A DNA stretch of 49,719 nucleotides from an uncultured Lachnospiraceae bacterium (lineage in GTDB: Bacteria; Bacillota; Clostridia; Lachnospirales; Lachnospiraceae): the NCBI GenBank assembly GCA_910588655.1, contig CAJUPJ010000026.1:1-49719 (forward strand), in the 5' to 3' direction. The notes under the pieces are model-generated. The model was not told the origin of the DNA. It saw only the letters and a program-made list of their open reading frames with translations, and did no database searches. The position numbers and the translations under genes are program-made. Of this stretch, positions 1 to 7,565 are shown piece after piece; position 1 is the first letter of the stretch; each line of letters starts with the position of its first letter.

Positions 1-236
1 TAATGGATTATTTTAGAAAACAAGCTCTGACATGCCATCGGTTTCCTGTTAAACACATTAAAAATGGGACTTGATGATGCCTAAACCAAAAAAAATGGGG
101 AAACTCAAAAGAATTTACAGGCTTTTGTTAGTGAAACTGGCATGTCACCCACCGGACACATAGAACAATGGTCTATGTTATCCGTTGTGGTATCATTTCC
201 ATCTGCCAGCACCAATTTTGAACATCAAATCTGGCG
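1..236. other. Decayed sequence without an intact gene
   Basis: No convincing complete gene lies here. One plus-strand frame reads through about 100-239 with a protein-like composition (it includes the residues GMSPTGHIEQWSM) before a stop, but it has no start codon or ribosome site and no family I recognise. The segment is probably the eroded end of an older gene, and the window edge cuts it off. Confidence 0.3.
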
Positions 237-273
237 TTGACAGATAAGTAAAAAATAATTATAATATAATTAT
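237..273 (+). promoter_or_regulatory. brnTA promoter with overlapping palindromic operator
   Basis: A perfect -35 TTGACA (237-242) is followed after 17 bp by a perfect -10 TATAAT (260-265). Two identical 8-bp self-palindromes, ATAATTAT at 255-262 and 266-273, flank AAT and so cover the -10 and the first bases of the toxin start codon. Transcription should begin almost at the ATG (272), so the toxin message would be leaderless. BrnA-type antitoxins are known to repress their own operon, and this repeat is the obvious candidate site (inference). Confidence 0.7.
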
Positions 274-577
274 GGAAAACATAAATTTTGAATGGGATGA
301 AAATAAAAACAAAACCAACCAAAGAAAACATGGGATTGATTTTGAAGAAGCAAAAACGGTTTTCTATGATGATAATGCAATTCTGTTTGATGACCCAGAA
401 CACTCTATAGATGAAGACCGGTTTCTGATACTTGGTATTTCAAAATATGAAAATCTATGCATTGTAAGTCATTGCTATCGTTCTAAAGATAATATCATCA
501 GAATTATTCCGGCAAGAAAAGCAACTAAAAACGAAATAAGAACTTATAACAATTATGCAGGAGGTGATATTTTATGA
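272..577 (+). CDS. brnT: BrnT family ribonuclease toxin
   Basis: A 101-residue toxin of the BrnT (DUF497) family. Members are RelE-fold ribonucleases that block translation when not bound by their antitoxin. The family signature is complete: FEWDENK near residues 6-12, RKHGIDFEEA at 18-27, a DDPEHS...DEDRF segment in the middle, and RIIPARKAT at 77-85. The length is normal for the family. The stop codon overlaps the start of the antitoxin gene (ATGA), the usual toxin-first order of brnTA. No ribosome site precedes the ATG because the -10 box lies only 6 bp upstream. The pair sits next to the 3' end of the tmRNA gene, a common landing site for mobile DNA. Confidence 0.9.
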   Translation: MENINFEWDENKNKTNQRKHGIDFEEAKTVFYDDNAILFDDPEHSIDEDRFLILGISKYENLCIVSHCYRSKDNIIRIIPARKATKNEIRTYNNYAGGDIL

Positions 578-789
578 AAGATGAATATGATATTAAAAGT
601 CTTAATCCTAGAAAAAATCCTTACTCCAAAAAACTAAAAAAACAGATTACTATCAATATTGACAGTGATACCATTGACTTTTTCAAATCCCAAAGCGAAG
701 ATTCTGGCATACCATACCAGACACTTATCAATCTATATCTCTCCGACTGCGCAAAACAGAAAAAACAGTTGCAAATATCCTGGAAGTAA
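574..789 (+). CDS. brnA: BrnA family antitoxin
   Basis: A 71-residue antitoxin partner of the upstream BrnT. The C-terminal half (about residues 26-60: KQITINIDSDTIDFFKSQSE, then GIPYQTLINLYLSD) is the ribbon-helix-helix fold of the BrnA/CopG class, which forms dimers and binds operator DNA. The N-terminal part is expected to contact the toxin. Translation is coupled to brnT by a 4-base overlap and driven by a strong AGGAGGTGAT ribosome site at 560-569 inside the toxin gene, which should give antitoxin in excess. Repression of the overlapping operator upstream of brnT is inferred from the family. Confidence 0.85.
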   Translation: MKDEYDIKSLNPRKNPYSKKLKKQITINIDSDTIDFFKSQSEDSGIPYQTLINLYLSDCAKQKKQLQISWK

Positions 790-842
790 ACAAATCCATC
801 CACTATTATTTTAAAACTCATAGTGGATGGATTTGTTTTTTA
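788..842. terminator. Bidirectional terminator between brnA and ssrA
   Basis: A long perfect inverted repeat, with AAATCCATCCACTAT (792-806) pairing with ATAGTGGATGGATTT (820-834), is followed on the plus strand by GTTTTTTATT. It ends brnTA and, read on the other strand, lies just past the 3' end of the tmRNA. Confidence 0.85.
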
Positions 843-846
843 TTAG

Positions 847-1186
847 TGGAGCTGAGGGGAATCGAACCCCTGTCCGGACCTCAATCCAATGTACTTCTAC
901 TGTCATAGCAAGTGTTTAGACATTCCCTCCAGGCAACGCCCACTAGCAGGCTTTACCCTTTAGTAGCTTCATAAATTTTCTGCTGCTTCAAAGCTTTAGC
1001 AACAGAGTGTTCCGCTGGGGTGACACTGGTTATCCCCGCCGCGGAAAGCGGAGGCCAGTGAGCTGCGCTTAGGCAGCTAATGCTAAATTGTCTTCAGCGT
1101 TTATATTTTAGTTGGACTTTTAACGTAGTGCCCGCTACGGACAGCTTCTCCATCTTCAAAAGACCCGTCGAAACCAGTACAACCCC
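847..1186 (-). ncRNA. ssrA: tmRNA (10Sa RNA)
   Basis: Transfer-messenger RNA that rescues stalled ribosomes together with SmpB. Read on the minus strand, the 5' end GGGGTTG (from 1186) pairs with the 3' CAGCTCC, followed by the discriminator A at 847. The CCA end is not encoded and must be added. The conserved GGTTTCGACGGG of the tRNA-like domain is at about 1164-1175 and the T-arm GGTTCGATTCCCCT at the 3' end. The tag reading frame at 1069-1101 ends in ...NAEDNLALAA followed by TAA, the degradation tag typical of clostridia. Whether the resume codon is AAC (1101) or GCT (1098) cannot be fixed by eye. Length is 340 nt. Confidence 0.95.
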
Positions 1187-1310
1187 TTACTGGTAATTAA
1201 CCCAGTGCCATTTCCAGAAATACACACCTGGCATGGCACTGGTATATCTGTTATAAATATATACAAATACTATGTTTTTATACTATAACACATTAATGGA
1301 TATTTGTCAA
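1187..1310 (-). promoter_or_regulatory. ssrA promoter and hairpin leader
   Basis: On the minus strand a perfect TTGACA (1305-1310) lies 17 bp from TATAGT (1282-1287), with a start expected near 1275. The precursor therefore has a leader of about 90 nt before the mature 5' end at 1186. The leader holds a 9-bp perfect stem, CCAGTGCCA with TGGCACTGG (1202-1242), containing a small inner CCAG/CTGG stem. Removal by RNase P is expected from tmRNA biology. Confidence 0.75.
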
Positions 1311-1337
1311 AATTTAATCTGGATGGCATAAACAGAT

Positions 1338-1805
1338 TTAATAAAGGTTCTGCACCTTAAACTTCCTTTCTGCCTCCCTGCGCTGGTCTTTTTTAGCAAT
1401 ATCCTGTCTTTTATCATAAAGTTTCTTACCTTTTGCAAGACCAATTTCAACTTTGACAAGGCTTCCCTTAAAATATACGTTTAAAGGAACCATTGTATAA
1501 CCTTTCTGTGTTATCTGCCCTTCAATCTTACGTATTTCATGGCGGTGAAGAAGAAGTTTCCTTGTCCTCACAGGGTCTTTATTAAATATATTTCCTTTTT
1601 CATATGGGCTTATATGCATATTATAGACATATATTTCACCTCTGTAAAGACGTACAAAAGCCTCTTTAATGCTGCATTTGCCCATACGTAGTGATTTTAC
1701 CTCTGTACCAGCAAGCGAAATTCCAGCTTCATATTTTTCTTCAATAAAATATTCATGGAATGCTTTTTTATTGCCTGCTACTAGCTTAGTGGTTTCTTTT
1801 GCCAT
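1338..1805 (-). CDS. smpB: SsrA-binding protein SmpB
   Basis: A 155-residue partner of tmRNA that binds its tRNA-like domain and delivers it to stalled ribosomes. The chain begins MAKETTKLVAGNKKAFHEY and contains the conserved core LAGTEVKSLR...GKCSIKEAFV, then YNMHISPYEKGN and the basic tail KGKKLYDKR. The ATG at 1805 is chosen because it gives the family N-terminus. A TTG 8 codons upstream also keeps the frame but lacks a ribosome site. The gene follows rnr by 28 bp and precedes ssrA on the same strand, the classical secG-rnr-smpB-ssrA cluster. Confidence 0.95.
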   Translation of the reverse strand: MAKETTKLVAGNKKAFHEYFIEEKYEAGISLAGTEVKSLRMGKCSIKEAFVRLYRGEIYVYNMHISPYEKGNIFNKDPVRTRKLLLHRHEIRKIEGQITQKGYTMVPLNVYFKGSLVKVEIGLAKGKKLYDKRQDIAKKDQRREAERKFKVQNLY

Positions 1806-1833
1806 ATTACAAAAACCATATCCTTTCAATTTT

Positions 1834-4632
1834 CTAATTATTATTGGAACTTTTACGCTTCTTTGCAGCTATTATGCGTCTCCTGTTTACAAGCACCTTT
1901 CCCCTGACCGCCTTTTTCTTTGCATGGTATAGAGGTTTTCTGCCTGGCTTGTAAGCTGCCGCTTTACCACTTCTCTTTATATTTAAAGTCCCGGCTGGCT
2001 TTCTTATGTTGCTTTTGCCTATACCAACCCTTGCAACATCTTTAATAACATTTCCTGTATTAATCCTTGCAGCCTGCTTTGGTTCATCAGGAATATTTAT
2101 AACCGGCTTTTTCCTTACAAGCTTTCCCACACGCCTGTCAAGCGGGCTGGCAAAAATTCTTTTAAGCCCTTTATCCTGCTTTTTCTTTTTCCTTATACCA
2201 GCTTTATGTTTAGTTTTCTTGGCTTTTCCAGCCGCAAACAGTGGAATAATTTTCTTTTCCTTTTTTAACTGGTTTATTTCCATGTCTTCTTTGGCACTTA
2301 TATCTTTTGTTTTTAATATTTTCCCTTGTCCAGCTTTTTCCTTGTTTCCAGTTTTTTTGCTTCCAGGCTCTTTATTTTTTAATTCCTCATCCTTCAGTTC
2401 CCTGGCAGTACCCTTGTCCTTATTTTTATCCTTTGCCTTATTATCCTTTCTGGCTTTCTTTGTTTTCTTTTTATCTGCATGGGCTGTTTCCATGCCCTCT
2501 TCTTCCTCTTCTGCAATTACAAAATCAATTGTTTTAATAATCCTGTCAACATTAGCAACTGTAACTTTTATTTTATCACCAAGTTTATAAGTCTTTCCTG
2601 TATGCTCACCTGTCATGCAGTAATGTTCTTCATCGAAATAATAATAGTCACCTGGTATATCAGCTACTTTTATCATTCCTTCAACAGTATTAGGCAGTTC
2701 TACATACATGCCCCATGATGTAACACCCGAAACCATGCCTTCAAAGCTTTCACCAATAAACTGTTCCATATATTCAGCTTTTTTAAGCTTTTCAACCTCA
2801 CGTTCTGAATCATCTGCACGCCTCTCTAACATACTTGAAGCTTCTGCTACTTCTGGAAGTATCTTATTATAATGGCTAATCCTGCTGCCCTCAAGCCTGC
2901 CATGGATATTTTCCTTAATAATACGGTGTATCTGCAAATCAGGATAACGTCTTATTGGCGAAGTAAAATGGCAGTAATATTTCATTGCCAGCCCAAAATG
3001 CCCGCCACAGTTTGTAGCATACTTTGCCTGTCTCATTGAACGGAGTGCAAGTTTACTGATTAACGCTTCCTCTGGTTTTCCTTTTACATTATTTAAAAGC
3101 TTCTGGATTTCCTTTGGATGTATTTCATCATTTGCCCCAGTTTTTAATATATAGCCAAAATTATTTACAAAAATGCCAAGCTGCAGTATTTTCTCACTGT
3201 CAGGTGTATCATGCACACGGTAAACAAAAGGAAGCTCCTGCCAGAAATATTCCTCTGCAACGGTCTGGTTAGCAGCAAGCATAAACTCCTCTATAATCCT
3301 GTGGGCATTATTTCTTTCATACTCTTTGATTTCTAACGGTTTCCCTCTTTCATCAAGTATAATCTTGCTTTCAGGAAAATCAAAATCAACAGACCCCCGT
3401 TTAAACCTTCTTTTCCTTAAAATAGCAGCAACTTCATACATAAGTGCAAACATAGGAATAAATTCTTTATATTTTTCCTGCTCTTCCTTGTCTTCCAGTT
3501 CAATTATTTTATTTACACTGGTATATGACATTCTTCTGTCAACATTAATAACACTTTCTTCTATTTTATGGCTTATGACCTCCCCAGACTGGTTTATATC
3601 CATAACACATGAAAGCGCAAGCCTGTCCTCACCCTGGTTAAGTGAACATATGCCATTAGAAAGCTTATGCGGAAGCATAGGGATAACCCTGTCTACAAGG
3701 TAAACACTTGTACCACGTTTTAGTGCCTCCTTGTCAAGAGGAGAATTTTCCTTTACATAATAACTTACATCTGCTATATGGACTCCAAGCCTGTAAATAT
3801 CCCCCTCCTTTGATAATGTAATAGCATCATCAAGGTCTTTTGCATCCTCACCATCTATTGTAACAGTCTGTAAATCCCTGTAGTCAGTCCTGCCTTCTTT
3901 CTCTGCTTCACTAACTTTATCTTCTGTTTTCTCCACCTGTTCCATTACAGCATCTGGATATTCTTCTGGAAGCCCGTAAGCCTTGATAATGGACTTTATA
4001 TCAACACCAGGGTCATTAATATGCCCTATAATCTCTATAACACGCCCTTCAGGGTTTCTGTCCCCGCTGCCATAATCCGTAATCTCAACTACTACCTTAT
4101 GCCCTGTAACCGCCCCTCTGCTACACGCTTTGGGAATATAAATATCCTTTCCAAATTTCTGGTTATCTGCAATTACAAAACCAAAGTTTTTACTTTTAGA
4201 ATAAGTACCTACAATTACTCCACTGCCTCTTTCTACGATTTCTGTTACAGTGCCTTCACGTCTCCTGCCATTTCTTTTTTCTTCAATGGCAACCCTTACT
4301 GTATCACCATCAACCGCACCTTTAGCCTGTCCGCCGGCAATGTAAATATCCTCTTCCTCACCTTCAATCCTGACAAAACCAAAATCCCTTTGTGTCCCCA
4401 TATACTTTCCAGTTTTTATATTATCAGGCATAAGCTTAATCCTGCCCTTGGAATTTACCTGCAGTTTCCCTTCCCCAGAAAGTTCTTCAATTACTTTGCG
4501 TAAATCTTTTTTCTGTTTAGAAGGAACTTGCAGTACAACACCCATTTCCTTAATAGTCATAGGCCTGTATGTCTTTGATTTGGCAAACTCCATAATAAGT
4601 CTCTTTTTACTATCCAGTTCTTTTCTCGTCAT
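1834..4632 (-). CDS. rnr: Ribonuclease R
   Basis: A 3'-5' exoribonuclease that degrades structured RNA and, with tmRNA, clears non-stop messages. In order: an N-terminal winged helix (about residues 1-65), two cold-shock-type OB folds (about 70-205), the RNB catalytic domain with the acidic motif DGEDAKDLDDA at 260-270 holding the metal-binding aspartates, an S1 domain (about 630-705), and a very long lysine-rich tail of about 210 residues (about 721-932). The start at 4632 was chosen because GGGGGAGG sits 7 bp upstream of this ATG; two further in-frame ATGs upstream have no proper ribosome site. At 932 residues it is much longer than the roughly 700-800 usual, entirely because of the tail. 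Confidence 0.95.
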   Translation of the reverse strand: MTRKELDSKKRLIMEFAKSKTYRPMTIKEMGVVLQVPSKQKKDLRKVIEELSGEGKLQVNSKGRIKLMPDNIKTGKYMGTQRDFGFVRIEGEEEDIYIAGGQAKGAVDGDTVRVAIEEKRNGRRREGTVTEIVERGSGVIVGTYSKSKNFGFVIADNQKFGKDIYIPKACSRGAVTGHKVVVEITDYGSGDRNPEGRVIEIIGHINDPGVDIKSIIKAYGLPEEYPDAVMEQVEKTEDKVSEAEKEGRTDYRDLQTVTIDGEDAKDLDDAITLSKEGDIYRLGVHIADVSYYVKENSPLDKEALKRGTSVYLVDRVIPMLPHKLSNGICSLNQGEDRLALSCVMDINQSGEVISHKIEESVINVDRRMSYTSVNKIIELEDKEEQEKYKEFIPMFALMYEVAAILRKRRFKRGSVDFDFPESKIILDERGKPLEIKEYERNNAHRIIEEFMLAANQTVAEEYFWQELPFVYRVHDTPDSEKILQLGIFVNNFGYILKTGANDEIHPKEIQKLLNNVKGKPEEALISKLALRSMRQAKYATNCGGHFGLAMKYYCHFTSPIRRYPDLQIHRIIKENIHGRLEGSRISHYNKILPEVAEASSMLERRADDSEREVEKLKKAEYMEQFIGESFEGMVSGVTSWGMYVELPNTVEGMIKVADIPGDYYYFDEEHYCMTGEHTGKTYKLGDKIKVTVANVDRIIKTIDFVIAEEEEEGMETAHADKKKTKKARKDNKAKDKNKDKGTARELKDEELKNKEPGSKKTGNKEKAGQGKILKTKDISAKEDMEINQLKKEKKIIPLFAAGKAKKTKHKAGIRKKKKQDKGLKRIFASPLDRRVGKLVRKKPVINIPDEPKQAARINTGNVIKDVARVGIGKSNIRKPAGTLNIKRSGKAAAYKPGRKPLYHAKKKAVRGKVLVNRRRIIAAKKRKSSNNN

Positions 4633-4763
4633 ATCCATTCCTCCCCCGTTTTCCATTATAGTAAAAAAAGTGCAACGTAATATCCATACGCTGCACCACT
4701 AAGCTTTCGTACCATTACAAAAACCTTTTATATTGTAAAAACTAATATAAAAAGCTATAATGT

Positions 4764-5012
4764 CTATGAAAAAATACTAAGATTTAATAACAATGAAAGC
4801 ACGATAAATACTGCCGCAAGAATTCTTGTTGCAAGCACAAGCCCGCCTTCCATTGAACGGCCCTTGTTCTTACCCCAGTAAGTTTCAGCAGCGCCGCTGA
4901 TTGCCCCTGTCAGTCCTGCCTGTTTGCCTTCCTGCATAAGTACAATAACAGCTAATGCAACAGATACAATAATGTATACAATTAACATAATGCCATGAAT
5001 CATCTTAATCAT
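4764..5012 (-). CDS. secG: Preprotein translocase subunit SecG
   Basis: A small subunit of the SecYEG protein-export channel in the cytoplasmic membrane. The 82-residue chain has two membrane helices (about residues 5-25 and 58-78) joined by the conserved loop VLMQEGKQAGLTGAISGAAE...WGKNKGRSMEG. The ATG at 5012 is preferred because GGAGGATA lies 8 bp upstream. Ten codons of open frame upstream lack a ribosome site. It leads the secG-rnr-smpB-ssrA cluster. Confidence 0.92.
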   Translation of the reverse strand: MIKMIHGIMLIVYIIVSVALAVIVLMQEGKQAGLTGAISGAAETYWGKNKGRSMEGGLVLATRILAAVFIVLSLLLNLSIFS

Positions 5013-5096
5013 AAAAAATATCCTCCATTCCAGTGTAACCAATATATAGATAAAAATACCACTGTATGTATAAAATACAAAACAACGTACTTGTAC

Positions 5097-5125
5097 AGTA
5101 TAGCATAATGTTTTTATAGTTTCAA
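5097..5125 (-). promoter_or_regulatory. Promoter of the secG-rnr-smpB operon
   Basis: On the minus strand TTGAAA (5120-5125) is separated by 17 bp from TATACT (5097-5102), about 85 bp ahead of the secG start codon. Confidence 0.7.
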
Positions 5126-5155
5126 GTATTTTCTAAAAAATTACAAACGGTTTTT

Positions 5156-5430
5156 TACAGTTATCTTAGGGGGAACTGGAATTTGCGGACGGTTTTTAGT
5201 GCCAGAGCCAGAATATTCCGTTCAAGGGGTACGCTTCTGCTATGGTGTAATGTCATTTAGTTAAGGATGATTGTTTAAAAATATCATATACTGTATAGGC
5301 TGGCAAATCCCATCATTGTTAAATTCCAGCATCTCCTTAACTAAATGGCATTGTTTTATATTGGCGTAACTGAAATGTGCCCTGTCATGGAATAATTTAG
5401 TGGAACACCAGAAACGCTGCGTCCACAAAA
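5156..5430. repeat. Nested palindromic element, simple copy (A)
   Basis: This fills most of the secG to DUF5050 gap. The left arm has ACAGTTATC, GCGGACGG and GTGCCAGAGCCAGAATATTC (5209-5228 region), then GGGGTACGCTTCTGCTATGG, a truncated copy of the family core. A second palindromic unit is inserted here (5243-5355), with ends TCATTTAGTTAAGG and CCTTAACTAAATGGCATTG. The right arm, GTGCCCTGTCATGGAATAA...GAAACGCTGCGTC, matches the right arms of the copies near 27730 and 36960. No coding potential is seen. Confidence 0.75.
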
Positions 5431-5549
5431 ACATTATTAAAAATTTCTTAAAAAAACAAAAGAAATTTGTGCAATTTTATATAAAATATGTTATACTAAT
5501 ATTAGATTATTTATAAATTTAAGTTTTATATAAGGAAGGTACTGGCATT

Positions 5550-6575
5550 ATGAAAAAAATCTTTAAGCGCATTTTTATGGGCATAATAGCTGTTGCAGCT
5601 GTTGCCTTTATTATTTATACAATGGTGGCAGGAAACCGCACTAAATTTTATGATGATGAAAGCACTACTGGAAATACAAGCGGCAATCTTCTAAATGGAG
5701 GGCTTTTCTGCGAAAATGAAGGTAAAATATATTTTGCAAATCCATATGATGAGAATAAACTTTACTGTATGGACAATGACCTTTCAAATGCAAAGAAACT
5801 TATTGATGACAGGGCAAGCTATATAAACTCGGCTGGAGGTTATATTTTTTATACAAGAAGAAATGACCAGATAGAAAATGACGTTGATGCATTGTTATCA
5901 ATTAGCACAACAGGGCTTTTCAGGGTTAATACTTCAGGACATAGCGTTAAAAGATTATATGATGACCCGACACAGGTGGTATGCCTTTATGGAAATGATA
6001 TTTTCTACCAGCACTATGACCAGAAGAAAGGCCTTGAACTTTATTCTGTAAAAATAGATGGTGATGATAACAAAAAGCTTCTTAATGAACCAGCTGCCCC
6101 ATATGTACTACATAATGATAAGATATATTATACAGGCTGGAATAATGACCATTACATACACTCACTTGGAACAAGTGGTTCAGGTTCACAGGTAATATAT
6201 GCCGGTAACTGTACAAACCTTGCAAGGCAGGGAAGCTACCTGTATTTTATGGATATGGAACAGGATTATAGTTTATGCCGCGTTTCACTTGATGGTTCTT
6301 CTGTTGAAACCCTTATAAACAAGCGTCTTGCTACCTATAATATATCAGAAGACGGCACAACAATATTTTACCAGGTTGATAATGGCTCTGAAAACGGTTT
6401 ATACAAGCTTGAACTTCCAACAATGGAAACAAGCCTTATTTCAGAAGGTGATTACAATTATCTGAACCTTACTTCTGAATACCTGTTTTATGAAACATTT
6501 GACCAGAGCAGGCTTTTTACATATAACCTTACCACAGGACAGACACAGCAGCATACAATTGAAAAAGCAAAATAA
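5550..6575 (+). CDS. Membrane-anchored DUF5050-like beta-propeller protein
   Basis: A 341-residue protein with an N-terminal basic stretch and one membrane helix (about residues 8-28), followed by an extracytoplasmic domain made of repeated units of the type GxIYFxNPYDENKLYCMDNDLSNAKKL, YLYFMDMEQDYSLCRVSLDGSS and IFYQVDNGSENGLYKL. These are blades of the DUF5050 beta-propeller family, which is common in Clostridia and of unknown function. GGAAGG lies 11 bp before the start. It ends in a hairpin terminator shared with the convergent glycosyltransferase gene. An anchored surface or sensory role is inference. Confidence 0.75.
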   Translation: MKKIFKRIFMGIIAVAAVAFIIYTMVAGNRTKFYDDESTTGNTSGNLLNGGLFCENEGKIYFANPYDENKLYCMDNDLSNAKKLIDDRASYINSAGGYIFYTRRNDQIENDVDALLSISTTGLFRVNTSGHSVKRLYDDPTQVVCLYGNDIFYQHYDQKKGLELYSVKIDGDDNKKLLNEPAAPYVLHNDKIYYTGWNNDHYIHSLGTSGSGSQVIYAGNCTNLARQGSYLYFMDMEQDYSLCRVSLDGSSVETLINKRLATYNISEDGTTIFYQVDNGSENGLYKLELPTMETSLISEGDYNYLNLTSEYLFYETFDQSRLFTYNLTTGQTQQHTIEKAK

Positions 6576-6579
6576 GGAC

Positions 6580-6611
6580 AAAGGTTACTGGAATTAATCC
6601 CAGTAACCTTT
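6580..6611. terminator. Shared convergent terminator overlapping coding sequence
   Basis: A 12-bp perfect stem pairs AAAGGTTACTGG (6580-6591) with CCAGTAACCTTT (6600-6611). It lies just after the plus-strand DUF5050-like gene. The right arm and loop also encode the last residues (GYWD and stop) of the minus-strand glycosyltransferase. Confidence 0.7.
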
Positions 6612-7532
6612 ATTCATTGTACATTTTAATATAAGCTTTTCTGGAAGTTTATCATAATGCAGCCCTGCTTTATATCCTGCAAGTTTAAATACACACTGTA
6701 ATACAAAATAAAATGCCTTAAATACTTCGCCACGCTTAATTAAACTTTTTATTATTTTTCCAGCATATCCTGCACCTTCTTTTTCAGAAGAAATATTTCC
6801 AAATATTTCACTATACTGTTTCTGTGATACACCAAGGTCAAAGTTTCTTTTAAACTGCTTTATACATGTATAGGAATGCGAATGTATTACTTTTGCCTCT
6901 GCACAATATGCTATATTGTAGCCTGCATTAATAACCTTCGATGCCATTATCATATCTTCATTAAAAATTGTCTTTTTTACAAAGCCGCCCAGTTCTTCAT
7001 ACACACTTTTTCTGTACATGGCACATACATCAGAGCAAAAATATGTTTTTATGCCAAGCCTGTCCAAATCATTTCCAGACTTAACTGAACTTTCTTTAGG
7101 ATAATTATAAATCCTGGTCATTTTCTCAAGAATATCTGCATCTTTTCCCGCCATCTGCCGTCCATATGAAACCGCAATATTCTTGTCTGACATAGGTACA
7201 AGCAGTTTTTCAATAAGCCTGTTGTCTTTAGGAATGGCATCCTGTGTCATAAATAACATAAATTCTGCGTCTGAAAGACCAGCACCAAAACGCCTTGTAG
7301 CACCATGGTCAAATTCCTTTTTTAATACAGGGTGTACTGATACAATACCCTCTGCCAGTTCATCCATTAAACTGCTGCCATTATCAAGTGTCTGTAACAG
7401 GTAAATATGGTTTGCTGGTACAGTCTGTTTTAACAGCCGCTTTAATATATTTTTAAATTCTGGTGCTGGTTTATAAACTGGAATTATAATATCCACAACT
7501 GGTTTAGTACAGCTTTCTGTTTTATCTTCCAT
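6594..7532 (-). CDS. Family 2 glycosyltransferase (rhamnosyltransferase-like)
   Basis: A 312-residue GT-A fold enzyme expected to move a nucleotide-activated sugar onto a cell-surface polysaccharide. The N-terminus holds the family start VDIIIPVYKP (about residues 13-22), then FDHGATRRFG and FMLFMTQDAIPKD, the donor and metal-binding region typical of rhamnosyltransferase-type GT2 proteins. The later FNEDMIMASKVINAGYNIAYCAEAKVIHSHSY carries the acceptor-side ED motif. The ATG at 7532 was chosen because AAAGGAA lies 7 bp upstream, against a GTG 8 codons earlier with no site. It lies just downstream of metH on the same strand. The sugar specificity is a guess. Confidence 0.85.
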   Translation of the reverse strand: MEDKTESCTKPVVDIIIPVYKPAPEFKNILKRLLKQTVPANHIYLLQTLDNGSSLMDELAEGIVSVHPVLKKEFDHGATRRFGAGLSDAEFMLFMTQDAIPKDNRLIEKLLVPMSDKNIAVSYGRQMAGKDADILEKMTRIYNYPKESSVKSGNDLDRLGIKTYFCSDVCAMYRKSVYEELGGFVKKTIFNEDMIMASKVINAGYNIAYCAEAKVIHSHSYTCIKQFKRNFDLGVSQKQYSEIFGNISSEKEGAGYAGKIIKSLIKRGEVFKAFYFVLQCVFKLAGYKAGLHYDKLPEKLILKCTMNKGYWD

Positions 7533-7565
7533 TATGTTTCCTTTCTGCTTACCCACAAAATCCTG

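Noticed and set aside
173..403. Minus-strand open frame across the brnT promoter
   Set aside because: It is an AT-rich shadow of brnT with low-complexity hydrophobic residues and no ribosome site.
2006..2590. Long plus-strand frame inside rnr
   Set aside because: It is the complement of the lysine-rich tail of RNase R, giving a false run of L, F and S.
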